A stretch of 64,000 nucleotides of DNA from Salinibacterium hongtaonis (GTDB lineage: Bacteria; Actinomycetota; Actinomycetes; Actinomycetales; Microbacteriaceae), in the NCBI RefSeq assembly GCF_003065485.1, contig NZ_CP026951.1, positions 1,550,001 to 1,614,000 of the forward strand. The letters run 5' to 3'. How positions within the stretch are numbered: the stretch's first letter is position 1; every line of letters starts with the position of its first letter. The translations under genes were made by a program, and so were the position numbers. The notes beneath the pieces were generated by a model. That model was not told the origin of the DNA. It worked only from the letters and a program-made list of their open reading frames with translations, and ran no database searches. Positions 9,361-19,005 of the stretch are shown piece by piece.

Positions 9361-10101
9361 CTACCAGCGACCAAGCTGCGCATTGAGCACAGCGATCGCG
9401 GCAGGCCCGGCAGTGCTGGTGCGGAGGATGCCGTCGCCGAGCTTGACGAGAACAGCGCCTGCGTCGCGCAGGCTTGAGAGTTCGCCATCAGCGACGCCGC
9501 CCTCAGGGCCCACGACCAACACGACCTCGTCGTGCCTCTCAAGCTCATCCCTGCTGAGCTCCGTGAGCCGCTTTTCCGCGGTCGGTTCAAGGACCAGGAT
9601 GAGCGCGCTGCCGCCCCGCGCCGCCAGTTGTTTGGTCGTTGCCACCTCCCCAACAGCGGGCACCCACGGGCGCATCGACTGCTTGCTCGCCTCGCGCACG
9701 ATCGAATGCCAGCGTTCCCTGCCCTTGGAGGCCTTGGCGGCATCCCAGCGAACGATCGACCGCTGAGCCGCCCACGGAATGACGGTGTCTACCCCGAGTT
9801 CCGTCGCCGACTGCACCGCGCTCTCATCCCGCCCGCCCTTGGCGAGGGCTTGGGCGAGAACGAGCGCCGGTGTCGGCCGAGGAAACTGCGTCACGGTCTG
9901 CGCGACGACGCTCAGCAGATCGGGCCGAGCCTCGGTCACCTCACCGGTGACGACGAGACCGGCCCCGTTGCCAATCGACAACGACTCCCCGACCCGGATG
10001 CGGCTCACGCTAACGGCGTGCTTCGCCTCGGCACCCGTAACCGACACGGTCGCGCCGACGCTGGCAGAGGCAAGGGATTCTGCGAGGTAGAAGTGCGCCA
10101 T
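9361..10101 (-). CDS. rsmE: 16S rRNA (uracil(1498)-N3)-methyltransferase
   Basis: SPOUT-fold methyltransferase modifying U1498 of 16S rRNA, 246 residues. The N-terminal PUA-like part contains GAEAKHAVSVSRIRVGE. The C-terminal SPOUT knot has the SAM-binding VLVVGPEGGVADGEL and the hallmark LGDGILRTSTAGPAAIAVL. It begins immediately after dnaJ (stop and start are adjacent) and is followed by the HIT gene, so hrcA-dnaJ-rsmE likely form a transcription unit. Assignment is firm. Confidence 0.96.
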   Translation of the reverse strand: MAHFYLAESLASASVGATVSVTGAEAKHAVSVSRIRVGESLSIGNGAGLVVTGEVTEARPDLLSVVAQTVTQFPRPTPALVLAQALAKGGRDESAVQSATELGVDTVIPWAAQRSIVRWDAAKASKGRERWHSIVREASKQSMRPWVPAVGEVATTKQLAARGGSALILVLEPTAEKRLTELSRDELERHDEVVLVVGPEGGVADGELSSLRDAGAVLVKLGDGILRTSTAGPAAIAVLNAQLGRW

Positions 10102-11205
10102 CTACAGGTTGAGGAACCGGTCACGGAGCTTCTGAAAAAGTCCCTGCTGAAAGTGCGACAGGTGCGGAGGCACAGAATGCTGCGAACGGGCAAGCTCCTG
10201 CACAAGCTCGCGCGACTTGGAATTGAGCTTGGTCGGGGTGAGCACCTGAACGCCGATCTTGAGGTCGCCACGGCCAGCGCCGCGAAGGTGCGTGATTCCG
10301 CGGTCCTTGACCGTAATGACCTCGGCGCTCTGCGTTCCCGGCTTGACCTCGACCTCGACCGGGCCATCCAGCGACTCAAAGACGGCGGTCGTGCCAAGAA
10401 TGGCATCCGTCATCTGCACCTCAAGCGTCGCGAGCAGGTCATCGCCATTGCGGCTAAAGACATCGTGGTGGCGCACCTTGATCTCGAGGTATAGGTCGCC
10501 GTTGGGGCCTCCGGCAGCGCCGACCTCCCCCTGCCCAGGCATCTGCAGACGCAGCCCCGTGTCGACTCCGGCGGGAATGTCGACGGGGATGCGGCGACGG
10601 GCGCGAACGCGGCCCTGACCGGAACACGTGGGGCACGGGTTCGGAATGACGGTGCCGTAACCACGGCACGTTCCACACGGACTCGAGGTCATGACGTTGC
10701 CGAGCAGGCTGCGCACAGAGCGCTGGATGAGGCCGCTACCACCACAGATGTCACACGTGGCCAGGTCGGTGCCCGGCGCACAGCATGAGCCACCGCACGT
10801 CTTGCAAGTGACTGCGGTATCGACCTCGACCTCGTGCTGGGTGCCGAAGATGACATCGGCGAGCTCGATCTCTACGCGGATGAGCGCATCCTGGCCGCGC
10901 TCCGTGCGGGAGCGCGGAGGGCGGGTTCCGCCCCCACCGCCGCCGAAGAACGTCTCGAAAATGTCTCCGAAACCGCCGAAGCCACCGCCGCCGAAGCCCT
11001 GCTGGCCGCCCATGTCATAGGACTGTCGCTGCTGAGGGTCCGAAAGAACGTCGTAGGCGTGCGTGACCTCTTTGAAGCGTTCCGATGCGTCGGGGGCCGA
11101 ATTCACGTCGGGGTGCAACTCACGCGCAAGGCGACGGTAGGCCTTCTTGATCTCCTCGGGGGTTGCCGAGCGCTCGACGCCCAAAACTTCGTAGTGGTCT
11201 GCCAA
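10102..11205 (-). CDS. dnaJ: Chaperone protein DnaJ
   Basis: Hsp40 co-chaperone of DnaK, 367 residues. The J domain is at residues 1-70 with the HPD triad in RELHPDVNS, followed by a Gly/Phe-rich stretch. The zinc-binding centre has four cysteine repeats ([30 protein letters not shown]); the first continues as SCC rather than the usual SGA. The C-terminal substrate-binding domain follows. It lies 59 bases downstream of hrcA, without grpE or dnaK, which is the common arrangement of the second actinobacterial DnaJ, and is probably under HrcA/CIRCE control. Confidence 0.97.
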   Translation of the reverse strand: MADHYEVLGVERSATPEEIKKAYRRLARELHPDVNSAPDASERFKEVTHAYDVLSDPQQRQSYDMGGQQGFGGGGFGGFGDIFETFFGGGGGGTRPPRSRTERGQDALIRVEIELADVIFGTQHEVEVDTAVTCKTCGGSCCAPGTDLATCDICGGSGLIQRSVRSLLGNVMTSSPCGTCRGYGTVIPNPCPTCSGQGRVRARRRIPVDIPAGVDTGLRLQMPGQGEVGAAGGPNGDLYLEIKVRHHDVFSRNGDDLLATLEVQMTDAILGTTAVFESLDGPVEVEVKPGTQSAEVITVKDRGITHLRGAGRGDLKIGVQVLTPTKLNSKSRELVQELARSQHSVPPHLSHFQQGLFQKLRDRFLNL

Positions 11206-11264
11206 TGTTGTTCCTCAATATGATCGTGCGAGACCGACCAGGGTCGGCCTCCTCTGGAGAAGTC

Positions 11265-12287
11265 TTAGTTGTCGCCGAGAAGCTTGGATAGGTAGCGCGC
11301 TACCGCCCGAACCGCCGTCATGTTGCTCGAGTAGTCCATGCGGGTTGGGCCCAGAACCCCGAGCTGAGCCAGCTCGCCGCCCGAAGCAGCGTACCCGGAG
11401 CTCAGAACGGATGCCTCGGCGAGGCCGTACTGTTCGTTTTCCCGCCCGATGCGCACCGAGATCGAGCCGACCTCCTGCTCCATCTCGCCAAACAATCTGA
11501 GCAGGGTCACCTGCTCCTCGATCGCCTCGAGAACGGGAAATATGCTGCCGCTGAAGTCGTCACCGGTGCGCGCCAGATTGGCTGCTCCGGCCATCACGAG
11601 CTTGTCCTGGCGGTTGGCGAGGACCTGCTCAGACAGGCTTTCGGCGATGAGGCCGGCCAGGGGCCGCTGCGCTGGTTCAAGGCCGTCGGCGAACGAGGTG
11701 AGATGAGCCGCAGCTTCCGTGAGGCCGAGACCTGTCAGCTCGGCATTGAGGCGGGCGCGAATCGTCGCGATATCGGCTGCGCTGCCCGTCGTCGTCAATT
11801 CAATGATGCGCTGCTCGACGCGACCAGTGTCGGTGATCAACACCGTCATAAGGCGGGTGTCGCTCAGCTGGACGAGTTCCACATGGCGGATGCGCGACCG
11901 ACCCAGCGACGGATACTGCACGAGCGCCACCTGGTGTGTCAGCTGTGACAGCAATCTGACCGTGCGGGCGAGCACATCGTCGAGATCGGCGGAATCGCCC
12001 AAGAACGCTTCGATCGCATGACGCTGAGCGCTCGACAACGGCTTGACGTCGGCGAGCTGGTTGACAAAGACGCGGTACCCCTTGTCGGTGGGAACCCGCC
12101 CTGACGACGTGTGAGGAGCCGTGATGAGCTCCTCTTCTTCGAGCTGCGCCATGTCGCTGCGGATGGTCGCCGCCGACACCCCAAACGAATGCCGCTCCAC
12201 AATGGACTTGGAACCAACGGGTTCGCGGGAGGCCACGTAGTCCTGCACGATGACGCGCAGCACATCCAGGCCGCGATCCGACACCAT
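11265..12287 (-). CDS. hrcA: Heat-inducible transcription repressor HrcA
   Basis: Repressor of class I heat-shock genes, about 340 residues. The ATG at 12287 is preferred because GGAGGG lies just upstream and the family sequence begins there (MVSDRGLDVLRVIVQDYV); an open frame extends to 12374, but that would run through the operator. The N-terminal winged helix contains EPVGSKSIVE and ATIRSDMAQLEEEELI, followed by SSGRVPTDKGYRVFVN; the C-terminal domain ends with VLGPTRMDYSSNM. It is autoregulated through the CIRCE element 17 bases upstream and is followed by dnaJ and rsmE. Confidence 0.97.
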   Translation of the reverse strand: MVSDRGLDVLRVIVQDYVASREPVGSKSIVERHSFGVSAATIRSDMAQLEEEELITAPHTSSGRVPTDKGYRVFVNQLADVKPLSSAQRHAIEAFLGDSADLDDVLARTVRLLSQLTHQVALVQYPSLGRSRIRHVELVQLSDTRLMTVLITDTGRVEQRIIELTTTGSAADIATIRARLNAELTGLGLTEAAAHLTSFADGLEPAQRPLAGLIAESLSEQVLANRQDKLVMAGAANLARTGDDFSGSIFPVLEAIEEQVTLLRLFGEMEQEVGSISVRIGRENEQYGLAEASVLSSGYAASGGELAQLGVLGPTRMDYSSNMTAVRAVARYLSKLLGDN

Positions 12288-12303
12288 GACTAATCCCTCC
12301 ACG

Positions 12304-12330
12304 TTGGCACTCTTGTGCCTCGACTGCCAA
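12304..12330 (-). promoter_or_regulatory. CIRCE operator for HrcA
   Basis: TTGGCACTC, a 9-base spacer and GACTGCCAA form an inverted repeat that fits the CIRCE consensus (TTAGCACTC-N9-GAGTGCTAA) with few changes. It lies between the candidate -10 and the start codon of hrcA, exactly where the repressor would block transcription of hrcA-dnaJ. Confidence 0.88.
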
Positions 12331-12335
12331 TTGTA
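12330..12335 (-). promoter_or_regulatory. Candidate -10 box of the hrcA promoter
   Basis: On the minus strand TACAAT, a near-perfect -10 hexamer, ends on the first base of the CIRCE repeat. No good -35 was found at 16-18 bases. The overlap of -10 and operator is typical of HrcA-regulated promoters. Confidence 0.55.
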
Positions 12336-12477
12336 TCGCGCCCGGGACGTGCCTCGCATTGCAAGCGTGAGCATCGACCGCTACCTTATCCATTGCCTGC
12401 GTCGCCCTGGATCAGGGGCCATTGGCCAGCACTCGCCCTGGAACGCCCCGGGCGACAGTTCCCGAAAGGCACGTGCA

Positions 12478-12870
12478 ATGACCGATCAGACCCCCACCGC
12501 CGGAGCACCGGCCACTCCCCTCAGCCAGCAGGAAGACCGTCAGTGGGCATCGTTCGCTCACCTCGGAGGCATCCTCTGGATCCTGCCACCCCTCATCATC
12601 TGGCTCATCTTCAAGGACCGCGGCCAGTTCACCAACTCCGAGGGCAAGGAATCCGTGAACTTTCAGATCACGGTGACCATCGCACACGTGGCCATTACGA
12701 TCGTCAACGCAATCCTGACCGCCGTCACCTTTGGCATCTGGACCCTCTTCGCAGGCCTGCCGACGTTTGCCCTCTGGGTCGTCACCATCATCTTCTGCAT
12801 CCAGGGCTTCGTGAAGGCCAAGGATGGGCAGTCCTACCGTTACCCGTTCGCCCTGCGCCTCATCAAGTAG
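12478..12870 (+). CDS. DUF4870 membrane protein
   Basis: 130-residue small membrane protein of the DUF4870 (Tic20-like) family. A polar N-terminus of about 20 residues is followed by DRQWASFAHLGGILWILPP, a first hydrophobic segment, the loop IFKDRGQFTNSEGKESVNFQ, and further hydrophobic segments to the C-terminal DGQSYRYPFALRLIK. No function is established for the family. It is divergent from hrcA and followed 100 bases later by a paralogue with the same pattern. Confidence 0.85.
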   Translation: MTDQTPTAGAPATPLSQQEDRQWASFAHLGGILWILPPLIIWLIFKDRGQFTNSEGKESVNFQITVTIAHVAITIVNAILTAVTFGIWTLFAGLPTFALWVVTIIFCIQGFVKAKDGQSYRYPFALRLIK

Positions 12871-12971
12871 CGCAACCTCACGGTTCAGATGGCCGGGGGC
12901 TAACGCCCTCGGCCATTCGCGTTAACGCGCCGCAATGCCCAAATTCGCCCAGTGGCTGTTTAATGGCGAGC

Positions 12972-13376
12972 ATGACGAACCCACCTCCACCCCCCGCCGG
13001 CGGATATCAGGCAGTACAGCCCATGAATCCGAGCGACGAGAAGATGTGGTCGACCCTGATTCACCTGGGCGGCATCATCTTCGGAATTTTTCCCTCGCTC
13101 ATCGGCTATCTCGTCCTTAAAGACCGGGGGCCGTTCGTACGTGCGCATACGCGCAGCGCACTGAACTTTCACATCTCGCTGATCATCTACCTCGTGGGCG
13201 CGGCGATAATTCTCTCCATCGTCGGCGTGCTCACCTTCGGAGTGGGATTCATCTTTCTCTGGGTCGCCATAACCGGCATCGAGATCGCCGCGATCATTTT
13301 TATGATCATCGCCGCCATTAAGGCCAACGACGGGCAGTACTACACCTACCCGCTCTCGATCGAGTTCGTTAAATAG
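12972..13376 (+). CDS. DUF4870 membrane protein (paralogue of the preceding gene)
   Basis: About 134 residues starting MTNPPPPPAGGYQ; an ATG three codons upstream (12963) is an alternative. Like its neighbour it has STLIHLGGIIFGIFPSL, a loop VLKDRGPFVRAHTRSALNFH, hydrophobic helices in the second half and a C-terminal DGQYYTYPLSIEFVK. The two adjacent genes are probably an old tandem duplication. It is convergent with hemW, with 30 bases between the stop codons. The function is unknown. Confidence 0.83.
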   Translation: MTNPPPPPAGGYQAVQPMNPSDEKMWSTLIHLGGIIFGIFPSLIGYLVLKDRGPFVRAHTRSALNFHISLIIYLVGAAIILSIVGVLTFGVGFIFLWVAITGIEIAAIIFMIIAAIKANDGQYYTYPLSIEFVK

Positions 13377-13406
13377 CGGTAGCGGCCCGGGTCTGGCTGC
13401 CGCGCG

Positions 13407-14639
13407 CTAGTCGGATTCGGGCAACAGCCGCCGCACCACGGCGTCGGCGAGCAACCGACCGCGAACCGTGAGCACGATCGAGCCGCGCACCGCGGCAGCG
13501 CCATCCACGAGACCATCGGCGATGAGGCCGGCGACGGCAGACCGAGCGCCAGCATCCAGATCGGCAATCACGAGGCCGTCGCGAATGCGCGACAACAGCA
13601 GGATGCTCTCAGTGCGGCGCGTCTGAGCATCGAGCGTCTCGCGCCCGGCCGCCGGCGAGTGACCCGCCAGCACCCTGTCGGCATACGCCGCAGGGTGCTT
13701 CACGTTCCACCAGCGAACCCCACCAACGTGGCTGTGGGCACCAGGGCCGACCCCCCACCAGTCATGACCGCGCCAGTACGCAAGGTTGTGACGGGAGGCA
13801 TGCTCAGCACCCCTGGCCCAATTGCTCACCTCGTACCATTCAAAACCGGCGTCCGTGAGCATCCGATCCGCAAGCTCATACATGTCGGCTTCGAGATCGT
13901 CGTCAGGCTGCGAGACCTCACCGCGACGAATCTGCCGGGCAAGCTTCGTGCCGTCTTCGACGATGAGCGCGTAGGCCGAAAGATGGTCAGGATTCTGGGC
14001 AATGGCGTGCTCAAGCGACCGCCGCCAGTCGTCGAGCGACTCCCCCGGCGTGCCATAAATCAGGTCAAGGCTCACGTCGAGACCCGCCTCTCGCGCCCAC
14101 TGAACAACGAGCGGGATGCGCTCGGGGTCGTGCGTGCGCTCAAGCGTGGCTAAGACGTGCGGAACAGCGGACTGCATGCCGAACGATACCCGCGTGAACC
14201 CCGCACGTTTGAGAGTGCGGAGGTAGTCGAGGTCGACGGAGTCGGGGTTCGCCTCGGTCGTAACCTCGGCTCCCTCGGCAACACCCCAGGCCGAGCGAAC
14301 GGCGTCGAACATCGATACCAGATCGGATGCCGGCAGCAGCGTCGGAGTACCGCCGCCGAAGAACACGGTGGTCGCCTCTCGCCGGGGAAGACCTGCCTGC
14401 TCAAGAACTCGCGCGCCCAGTTCAACCTCGATCGCGGCCTGGCTCGCGTAGTCACTGCGTTTGGTGCCGCGCAGCTCCTCCGCCGTGTAGGTATTGAAGT
14501 CGCAATACCCGCACCTCACCCGGCAGAACGGAACATGGAGGTAGACGCCGAAGTCGCGGGTCGACGCGCCCTCGAGCACGGAGGCAGGCAAGAGCCCGTC
14601 GAGAGGCGCCGGATCGGCAAGGGGAAGCGCTGAGGGCAT
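13407..14639 (-). CDS. hemW: Radical SAM protein HemW (coproporphyrinogen oxidase-like)
   Basis: 410-residue radical-SAM protein, a heme chaperone family formerly annotated as oxygen-independent coproporphyrinogen III oxidase. The 4Fe-4S motif CRVRCGYCDFNTY is near residue 40, preceded by VYLHVPF. FFGGGTPTLL and LIYGTPGES are typical of the family, and a HemN C-terminal domain follows. HemW lacks the extra N-terminal cysteine typical of true HemN. The lepA-hemW-hrcA-dnaJ order is conserved in Gram-positives; here a DUF1990 gene is inserted after lepA. Confidence 0.94.
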   Translation of the reverse strand: MPSALPLADPAPLDGLLPASVLEGASTRDFGVYLHVPFCRVRCGYCDFNTYTAEELRGTKRSDYASQAAIEVELGARVLEQAGLPRREATTVFFGGGTPTLLPASDLVSMFDAVRSAWGVAEGAEVTTEANPDSVDLDYLRTLKRAGFTRVSFGMQSAVPHVLATLERTHDPERIPLVVQWAREAGLDVSLDLIYGTPGESLDDWRRSLEHAIAQNPDHLSAYALIVEDGTKLARQIRRGEVSQPDDDLEADMYELADRMLTDAGFEWYEVSNWARGAEHASRHNLAYWRGHDWWGVGPGAHSHVGGVRWWNVKHPAAYADRVLAGHSPAAGRETLDAQTRRTESILLLSRIRDGLVIADLDAGARSAVAGLIADGLVDGAAAVRGSIVLTVRGRLLADAVVRRLLPESD

Positions 14640-14697
14640 CCCCCCATTCTCCCCCAGCGCGGCTGAGTCGGCGGCGCATGTGGTGGCCGCAGTAGAG

Positions 14698-14731
14698 GCT
14701 GTAGCGGAGCTGTAGCGGAGCTGTAGTGGAG
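14698..14731. repeat. Three 11-bp tandem repeats before hemW
   Basis: The unit GCTGTAGCGGA occurs twice exactly and a third time with one change (GCTGTAGTGGA). It occupies the 95-bp gap between the DUF1990 stop and the hemW start. No protein or RNA function is evident. Confidence 0.7.
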
Positions 14732-14734
14732 TCC

Positions 14735-15391
14735 TTAGTCGACGGGTCCGGAGAGCGCCTTAAGGTAGCGCCCCCGCAGCACCCGCTGCGCAATGGCCAG
14801 CGCGGGGGTTGCCGCCCGCCACCATCCCTCGGCCGGTCCGGTGAGCGAGCGCAGGGTGAGCCACACGGAACCGTCCTCCTCACGATCGACGAAGAACGCT
14901 TCTTCTCCCGTGAGCGGATGACCCGGCAAGGTGCCCAGGGCGATGCCCTTGCGGTCAGCTTCGTCGATGACGAAGATCACCCGCACGGGGAATCGCAGCT
15001 TGAGGGGGCCCCACTGCCATGCCAACCACACGGAATCACCCGGCGTGCCCAGCGGCAAGCCGTCTGGTCCATAAACCGTTTCGACCGGTTCGCCGGTGAC
15101 CGCGGGGGCTATCGGGGTTCCGTTGGCATCAAACTCCACGGGAGTGTAGGAGCCCTCCCGCACCTCGCGGGGGGTCTCCGTGAGCTCGACCGTGAGCCCG
15201 CTGCGGATGGGGATGCCCCAGCCGAGAGCCGCGTGCCACGCAAAATCCCAGCGCGCGGGACCGGTGCCAATGCGCACCCTCCGCTCATACGAACGAAAAC
15301 CTCGCGGAGGAAACCCGACGATCTCGGGCGACTGCGTCGCGCCCACTGCCGCATAGTTGACCGGGAGCTCCCAGAGCTGCCGCCGCGACAC
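14735..15391 (-). CDS. DUF1990 family protein
   Basis: 218-residue protein matching the actinobacterial/plant DUF1990 family. Family-like segments are NYAAVGATQ near the N-terminus, PPRGFRSYERRVRIGTG, a central FVIDEADRKGIALGTLPGHPLTGEE, and a C-terminal RYLKAL. The family has no established biochemical role; the fold is related to SRPBCC-like ligand-binding proteins. The start is GTG at 15391, overlapping the lepA stop by one base (TAGTG), so it is probably translated from the lepA transcript. Confidence 0.8.
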   Translation of the reverse strand: MSRRQLWELPVNYAAVGATQSPEIVGFPPRGFRSYERRVRIGTGPARWDFAWHAALGWGIPIRSGLTVELTETPREVREGSYTPVEFDANGTPIAPAVTGEPVETVYGPDGLPLGTPGDSVWLAWQWGPLKLRFPVRVIFVIDEADRKGIALGTLPGHPLTGEEAFFVDREEDGSVWLTLRSLTGPAEGWWRAATPALAIAQRVLRGRYLKALSGPVD

Positions 15392-17241
15392 TACTTCTTG
15401 TCCTTCTTCTCCACGTCTCCCGAGAGCGCGGCAATGAACGCCTCCTGGGGAACCTCGACGCGGCCGACCATCTTCATGCGCTTCTTGCCCTCCTTCTGCT
15501 TCTCAAGGAGCTTGCGCTTTCGGGTGATGTCACCGCCGTAGCACTTGGCCAGAACGTCCTTGCGGATGGCGCGGATGCTCTCGCGCGCAATGATGCGGGA
15601 TCCGATGGCCGCCTGGATGGGCACCTCGAACTGCTGACGCGGGATGAGCTCGCGCAGGCGGCCCGTCATGAGAACGCCATAGGCGTAGGCCTTATCGCGG
15701 TGCACGATCGCGCTGAAGGCATCCACCTGTTCGCCCTGGAGCAGGATGTCGACCTTGACGAGGTCGGCCTCCTGCTCGCCGGCGGGCTCGTAGTCGAGGC
15801 TCGCGTAGCCGGCGGTCTTGCTCTTGAGGTTGTCGAAGAAGTCGAACACGATCTCGCCGAGCGGCATCGTGTACTTGATCTCGACCCGATCCTCGCCCAA
15901 GAAGTCCATGCCGATGAGCGTGCCGCGGCGGCTCTGGCAGAGCTCCATGATCACGCCGACATAGTCCTTCGGGGCCAGGATGGCGGCCTTGACAATGGGT
16001 TCCTTGACCGAGGCGATCTTGCCGACCGGGAACTCGCTCGGGTTCGTGACGGTGACGGTTTTCTTGTCGTCGGTCGTGACCTCGTAGATCACTGACGGCG
16101 CCGTCGTGATGAGGTCGAGGCCGAACTCGCGCTCGAGGCGCTCCGTGATGATCTCCAGGTGCAGGAGGCCGAGGAAGCCACAGCGGAACCCAAAGCCGAG
16201 AGCAACGGATGTCTCCGGCTCATAGACCAGCGACGCATCCGACAGCTTGAGCTTGTCCAGCGCCTCACGCAGCAACGGGTAGTCGCTGCCATCGATCGGG
16301 TACAGGCCGGAGAAGACCATGGGCAGCGGCTCGGTGTAGCCGGGCAGTGCCTGAGTTGCAGGCTTGGATGCCGTCGTGACGGTGTCACCAACCTTCGACT
16401 GGCGAACATCCTTCACGCCCGTGATGAGGTAACCCACCTCGCCGACGCCGAGACCCTTGCTCGGGGTCGGCTCGGGCGAGCTGACGCCGATTTCGAGAAT
16501 ATCGTGGGTGGCGCGGGTCGACATCATCTGAATCTTCTCGCGAGGGTTCAGATGACCGTCGATCATTCGCACATAGGTCACAACGCCGCGGTAGCTGTCG
16601 TAGACAGAATCGAAAATCATGGCGCGGGCGGGAGCCTGCGCATCGCCCTTCGGCGCGGGGATGAGCCTGGTCACGCGATCGAGAAGAGCAGGAACGCCAA
16701 CGCCGGTCTTGCCCGAAACGCGAAGAACATCGTCGGGGTCGCCGCCGATGAGGCTCGCGAGCTCCTTGGCGTACTTATCGGGGTCTGCGGCGGGAAGGTC
16801 AATCTTGTTCAAGACGGGAACAATCGTGAGGTCGTTCTCCAGCGCCAGATAAAGGTTCGCCAGCGTCTGTGCCTCGATACCCTGCGCAGCATCCACCAGA
16901 AGGATTGCGCCCTCACATGCGGCAAGGCTGCGCGACACCTCGTAGGTGAAGTCGACGTGACCCGGAGTGTCGATCATGTTCAGCGCATAGCTTTCGCCGT
17001 CAAGAGACCACGGCATGCGAACGGCCTGGCTCTTGATGGTGATGCCGCGCTCGCGCTCGATATCCATGCGGTCGAGGTATTGCGCCCGCATATCGCGGTC
17101 GCTCACGACACCGGTCTCCTGCAGCATGCGGTCGGCCAGAGTCGACTTGCCGTGGTCGATGTGGGCGATAATGCAGAAGTTGCGAATGAAGGCGGGGTCG
17201 GTCGAAGCCGGCTGAAGGGCCTTCTCTGCTCTAGGGCTCAC
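15391..17241 (-). CDS. lepA: Elongation factor 4 (LepA)
   Basis: Ribosome-associated GTPase (EF4), about 616 residues. The GTG start at 17241 gives the familiar [17 protein letters not shown]-terminus; the longer frame to 17496 reads into the rpsT promoter region and is unlikely. GTPase motifs are AHIDHGKST (G1), DTPGHVDF (G3) and NKIDLP (G4). The EF-G-like domains III and V follow, with the LepA-specific C-terminal segment [17 protein letters not shown]. Transcribed divergently from rpsT, the standard arrangement. Confidence 0.98.
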   Translation of the reverse strand: MSPRAEKALQPASTDPAFIRNFCIIAHIDHGKSTLADRMLQETGVVSDRDMRAQYLDRMDIERERGITIKSQAVRMPWSLDGESYALNMIDTPGHVDFTYEVSRSLAACEGAILLVDAAQGIEAQTLANLYLALENDLTIVPVLNKIDLPAADPDKYAKELASLIGGDPDDVLRVSGKTGVGVPALLDRVTRLIPAPKGDAQAPARAMIFDSVYDSYRGVVTYVRMIDGHLNPREKIQMMSTRATHDILEIGVSSPEPTPSKGLGVGEVGYLITGVKDVRQSKVGDTVTTASKPATQALPGYTEPLPMVFSGLYPIDGSDYPLLREALDKLKLSDASLVYEPETSVALGFGFRCGFLGLLHLEIITERLEREFGLDLITTAPSVIYEVTTDDKKTVTVTNPSEFPVGKIASVKEPIVKAAILAPKDYVGVIMELCQSRRGTLIGMDFLGEDRVEIKYTMPLGEIVFDFFDNLKSKTAGYASLDYEPAGEQEADLVKVDILLQGEQVDAFSAIVHRDKAYAYGVLMTGRLRELIPRQQFEVPIQAAIGSRIIARESIRAIRKDVLAKCYGGDITRKRKLLEKQKEGKKRMKMVGRVEVPQEAFIAALSGDVEKKDKK

Positions 17242-17362
17242 ACATACCTCAGTCGAGATGTAGCGGAGCGGCCGAAGCCGCGCCGGAAAACGGTTTTCTC
17301 GATTGTCCCATGACGGAGCCCCGCTCCCCAATCGTGCGGCACGCTGCGCGCCGCAAGGTTTG

Positions 17363-17389
17363 TTGAAAACGGCCTCCGACTGGTAATGT
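17363..17389 (+). promoter_or_regulatory. Candidate rpsT promoter
   Basis: TTGAAA (17363-17368) and TAATGT (17384-17389) are separated by 15 bases; TTGTTG three bases earlier would give 18. They lie about 140 bases before the rpsT start, leaving room for a leader in which S20 could act on its own mRNA. This is a sequence-only prediction. Confidence 0.4.
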
Positions 17390-17528
17390 TGCCTGTTGGC
17401 TTGCGCACCGCGTTCATCCCCCACGATCACCCGGTGCGAAATGCAGTCAGATCTTCTGTCGTTGCCCTCTACTTCGACGCTGGTTGTGGCTGTCACACAC
17501 CGTCCGGAACAACAGAAAGTTACCTACC

Positions 17529-17789
17529 TTGGCAAACATCAAGTCGCAGATGAAGCGCATCCTCACCAACAAGAAGGCGACGGAGCGCAACAAGGCTGTC
17601 AAGAGCGAGCTCAAGACCGCCGTTCGCGCAACCCGCACCGCCATCGCCTCGGGTGACAAGGCTGCTGCCACCACGGCACTCCAGCTGGCCTCCAAGAAGC
17701 TCGACAAGGCCGTGAGCAAGGGCGTCATCCACCAGAACCAGGCCGCCAACAAGAAGTCGGCGATCGCCAAGAAGGTTGCCGCTCTCTAA
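17529..17789 (+). CDS. rpsT: 30S ribosomal protein S20
   Basis: 86 residues with the very basic, helical composition of S20: [20 protein letters not shown] at the N-terminus and [20 protein letters not shown] at the C-terminus. TTG at 17529 is chosen because the family sequence begins exactly there; an ATG frame from 17484 would add unrelated residues. A non-ATG start is a known feature of rpsT and is part of its autogenous control in some bacteria. It is followed by a strong terminator. Confidence 0.97.
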   Translation: MANIKSQMKRILTNKKATERNKAVKSELKTAVRATRTAIASGDKAAATTALQLASKKLDKAVSKGVIHQNQAANKKSAIAKKVAAL

Positions 17790-17802
17790 GCAGCACCAAC
17801 TT

Positions 17803-17841
17803 ACGCAAGAACCCCGCCTCAGTGAGGCGGGGTTCTTGCGT
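17803..17841. terminator. Bidirectional terminator between rpsT and holA
   Basis: A 19-bp perfect stem (ACGCAAGAACCCCGCCTCA and its complement) with a single-base gap lies 14 bases after the rpsT stop. It is symmetrical and sits between convergent genes, so it can serve both strands. Confidence 0.9.
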
Positions 17842-17891
17842 TAAGACGACTGCACATGGTGCCACTTCTGTGGCGTGCCTCTGCGACGAGG

Positions 17892-18932
17892 CTAGCCCCG
17901 GCGCTCCCCGCGGGAGGCGATAACGCTGACCATGCGCTCAAGGGCGAAGACGGGATCGCGCTGGGCACCCTTGACCGCCGCATCCGTCTCCGCGAGAGTC
18001 TCGATGCACCGGCCTAGGCCTTCGTCGCTCCAGCCCTGAAGGTCGCGCCGTGCTCGGTCGACCTGCCACGGGGCAAGCCCCAGCTGAGAGGCGTTGGCCC
18101 GGGAACCGGAGACTTTGGCCATGGTTCGAATCTTCATAGCGAAGGCAGCGACGATGGGAACGGGATCTGCCCCCGAGGCCAGCGCGTGCCGCAGCATCAC
18201 GAGCGCTTCGCCCTGACGCCCGGCGATCGCAACGTCTGCCACCTTGAAGGCCGAGGTCTCAACTCGGCCCGAGTAGTAGTTCTCGACCGTGACCTCGGTG
18301 ATTTCGGCTGCGGCATCCGCGATGAGTTGCTGGCAGGCCGAAGCGAGCTCGGCGATGTCGTCCGAGAACGCCGCCACGAGCGCGCGGACGGCGCCGGGAG
18401 TCGCTCGGCGACCAGCCTTTTTGAACTCGGCCGAGGCGAAGTCGACCTTGTCTTGCTCCTTTTTGAGCTCCGTGCACACGACCTCAACCCCGCCACCGAG
18501 GCCGCCCCGGATAGCGTCAAGAAGCTTCTTGCCCCGGACGCCACCACCGTGGCGCAGCACGAGGCAGGTGTCGTCGGCCGGAGACTCTAGATATCCCAGC
18601 GTCTCGGTGATGAATGCGTCCGTGCACTTCTCGACATTGATGACCCGGATCATGCGAGGCTCACCAAAAAGGGATGGGCTCGCCACCGTGAGTAGCTGCC
18701 CCGGAGAATAACCGTCGGCCTCGAGGTCGCTGACCTCAAGGCTCGGGTCGTTGCGCTTGAGTTCGTCGCGGAGGGCTCGGATCGCACGATCGGCGAGGAA
18801 GCCCTCTGTGCCTGATACGAGAACCACGGGCGCTGGCCTAGCCTGCGACCACGGGAGCTGCGGAATCGTGACTTTGGCCGATGCCTTCGCCGGCGCCTTG
18901 GACGCCGATTTGCCTGCTGGCCTGCCTGCCAC
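17892..18932 (-). CDS. holA: DNA polymerase III subunit delta
   Basis: Clamp-loader delta subunit, 346 residues. The N-terminal 20 residues are Lys/Ala-rich, then come PAPVVLVSGTEGFLADRAIRALRDE, the clamp-binding region, and ASPSLFGEPRMIRVINVEK. The C-terminal half is the helical collar with LVAAFSDDIAELASACQQL. It sits between comEC and rpsT, the conserved Gram-positive order comEA-comEC-holA-rpsT. The gap to comEC is 73 bases. Confidence 0.92.
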   Translation of the reverse strand: MAGRPAGKSASKAPAKASAKVTIPQLPWSQARPAPVVLVSGTEGFLADRAIRALRDELKRNDPSLEVSDLEADGYSPGQLLTVASPSLFGEPRMIRVINVEKCTDAFITETLGYLESPADDTCLVLRHGGGVRGKKLLDAIRGGLGGGVEVVCTELKKEQDKVDFASAEFKKAGRRATPGAVRALVAAFSDDIAELASACQQLIADAAAEITEVTVENYYSGRVETSAFKVADVAIAGRQGEALVMLRHALASGADPVPIVAAFAMKIRTMAKVSGSRANASQLGLAPWQVDRARRDLQGWSDEGLGRCIETLAETDAAVKGAQRDPVFALERMVSVIASRGERRG

Positions 18933-19005
18933 GGATCTCCACTCGGGTCGGAACGAACGTGTCTGATCAAGCCTACCCAGGCCCGCCGACGCGCGCGGTC
19001 GGGTA

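Noticed and set aside
15391-17496. A 701-residue LepA with a long N-terminal extension
   Set aside because: The extension reads through the divergent promoter region and LepA homologues begin near the GTG at 17241.
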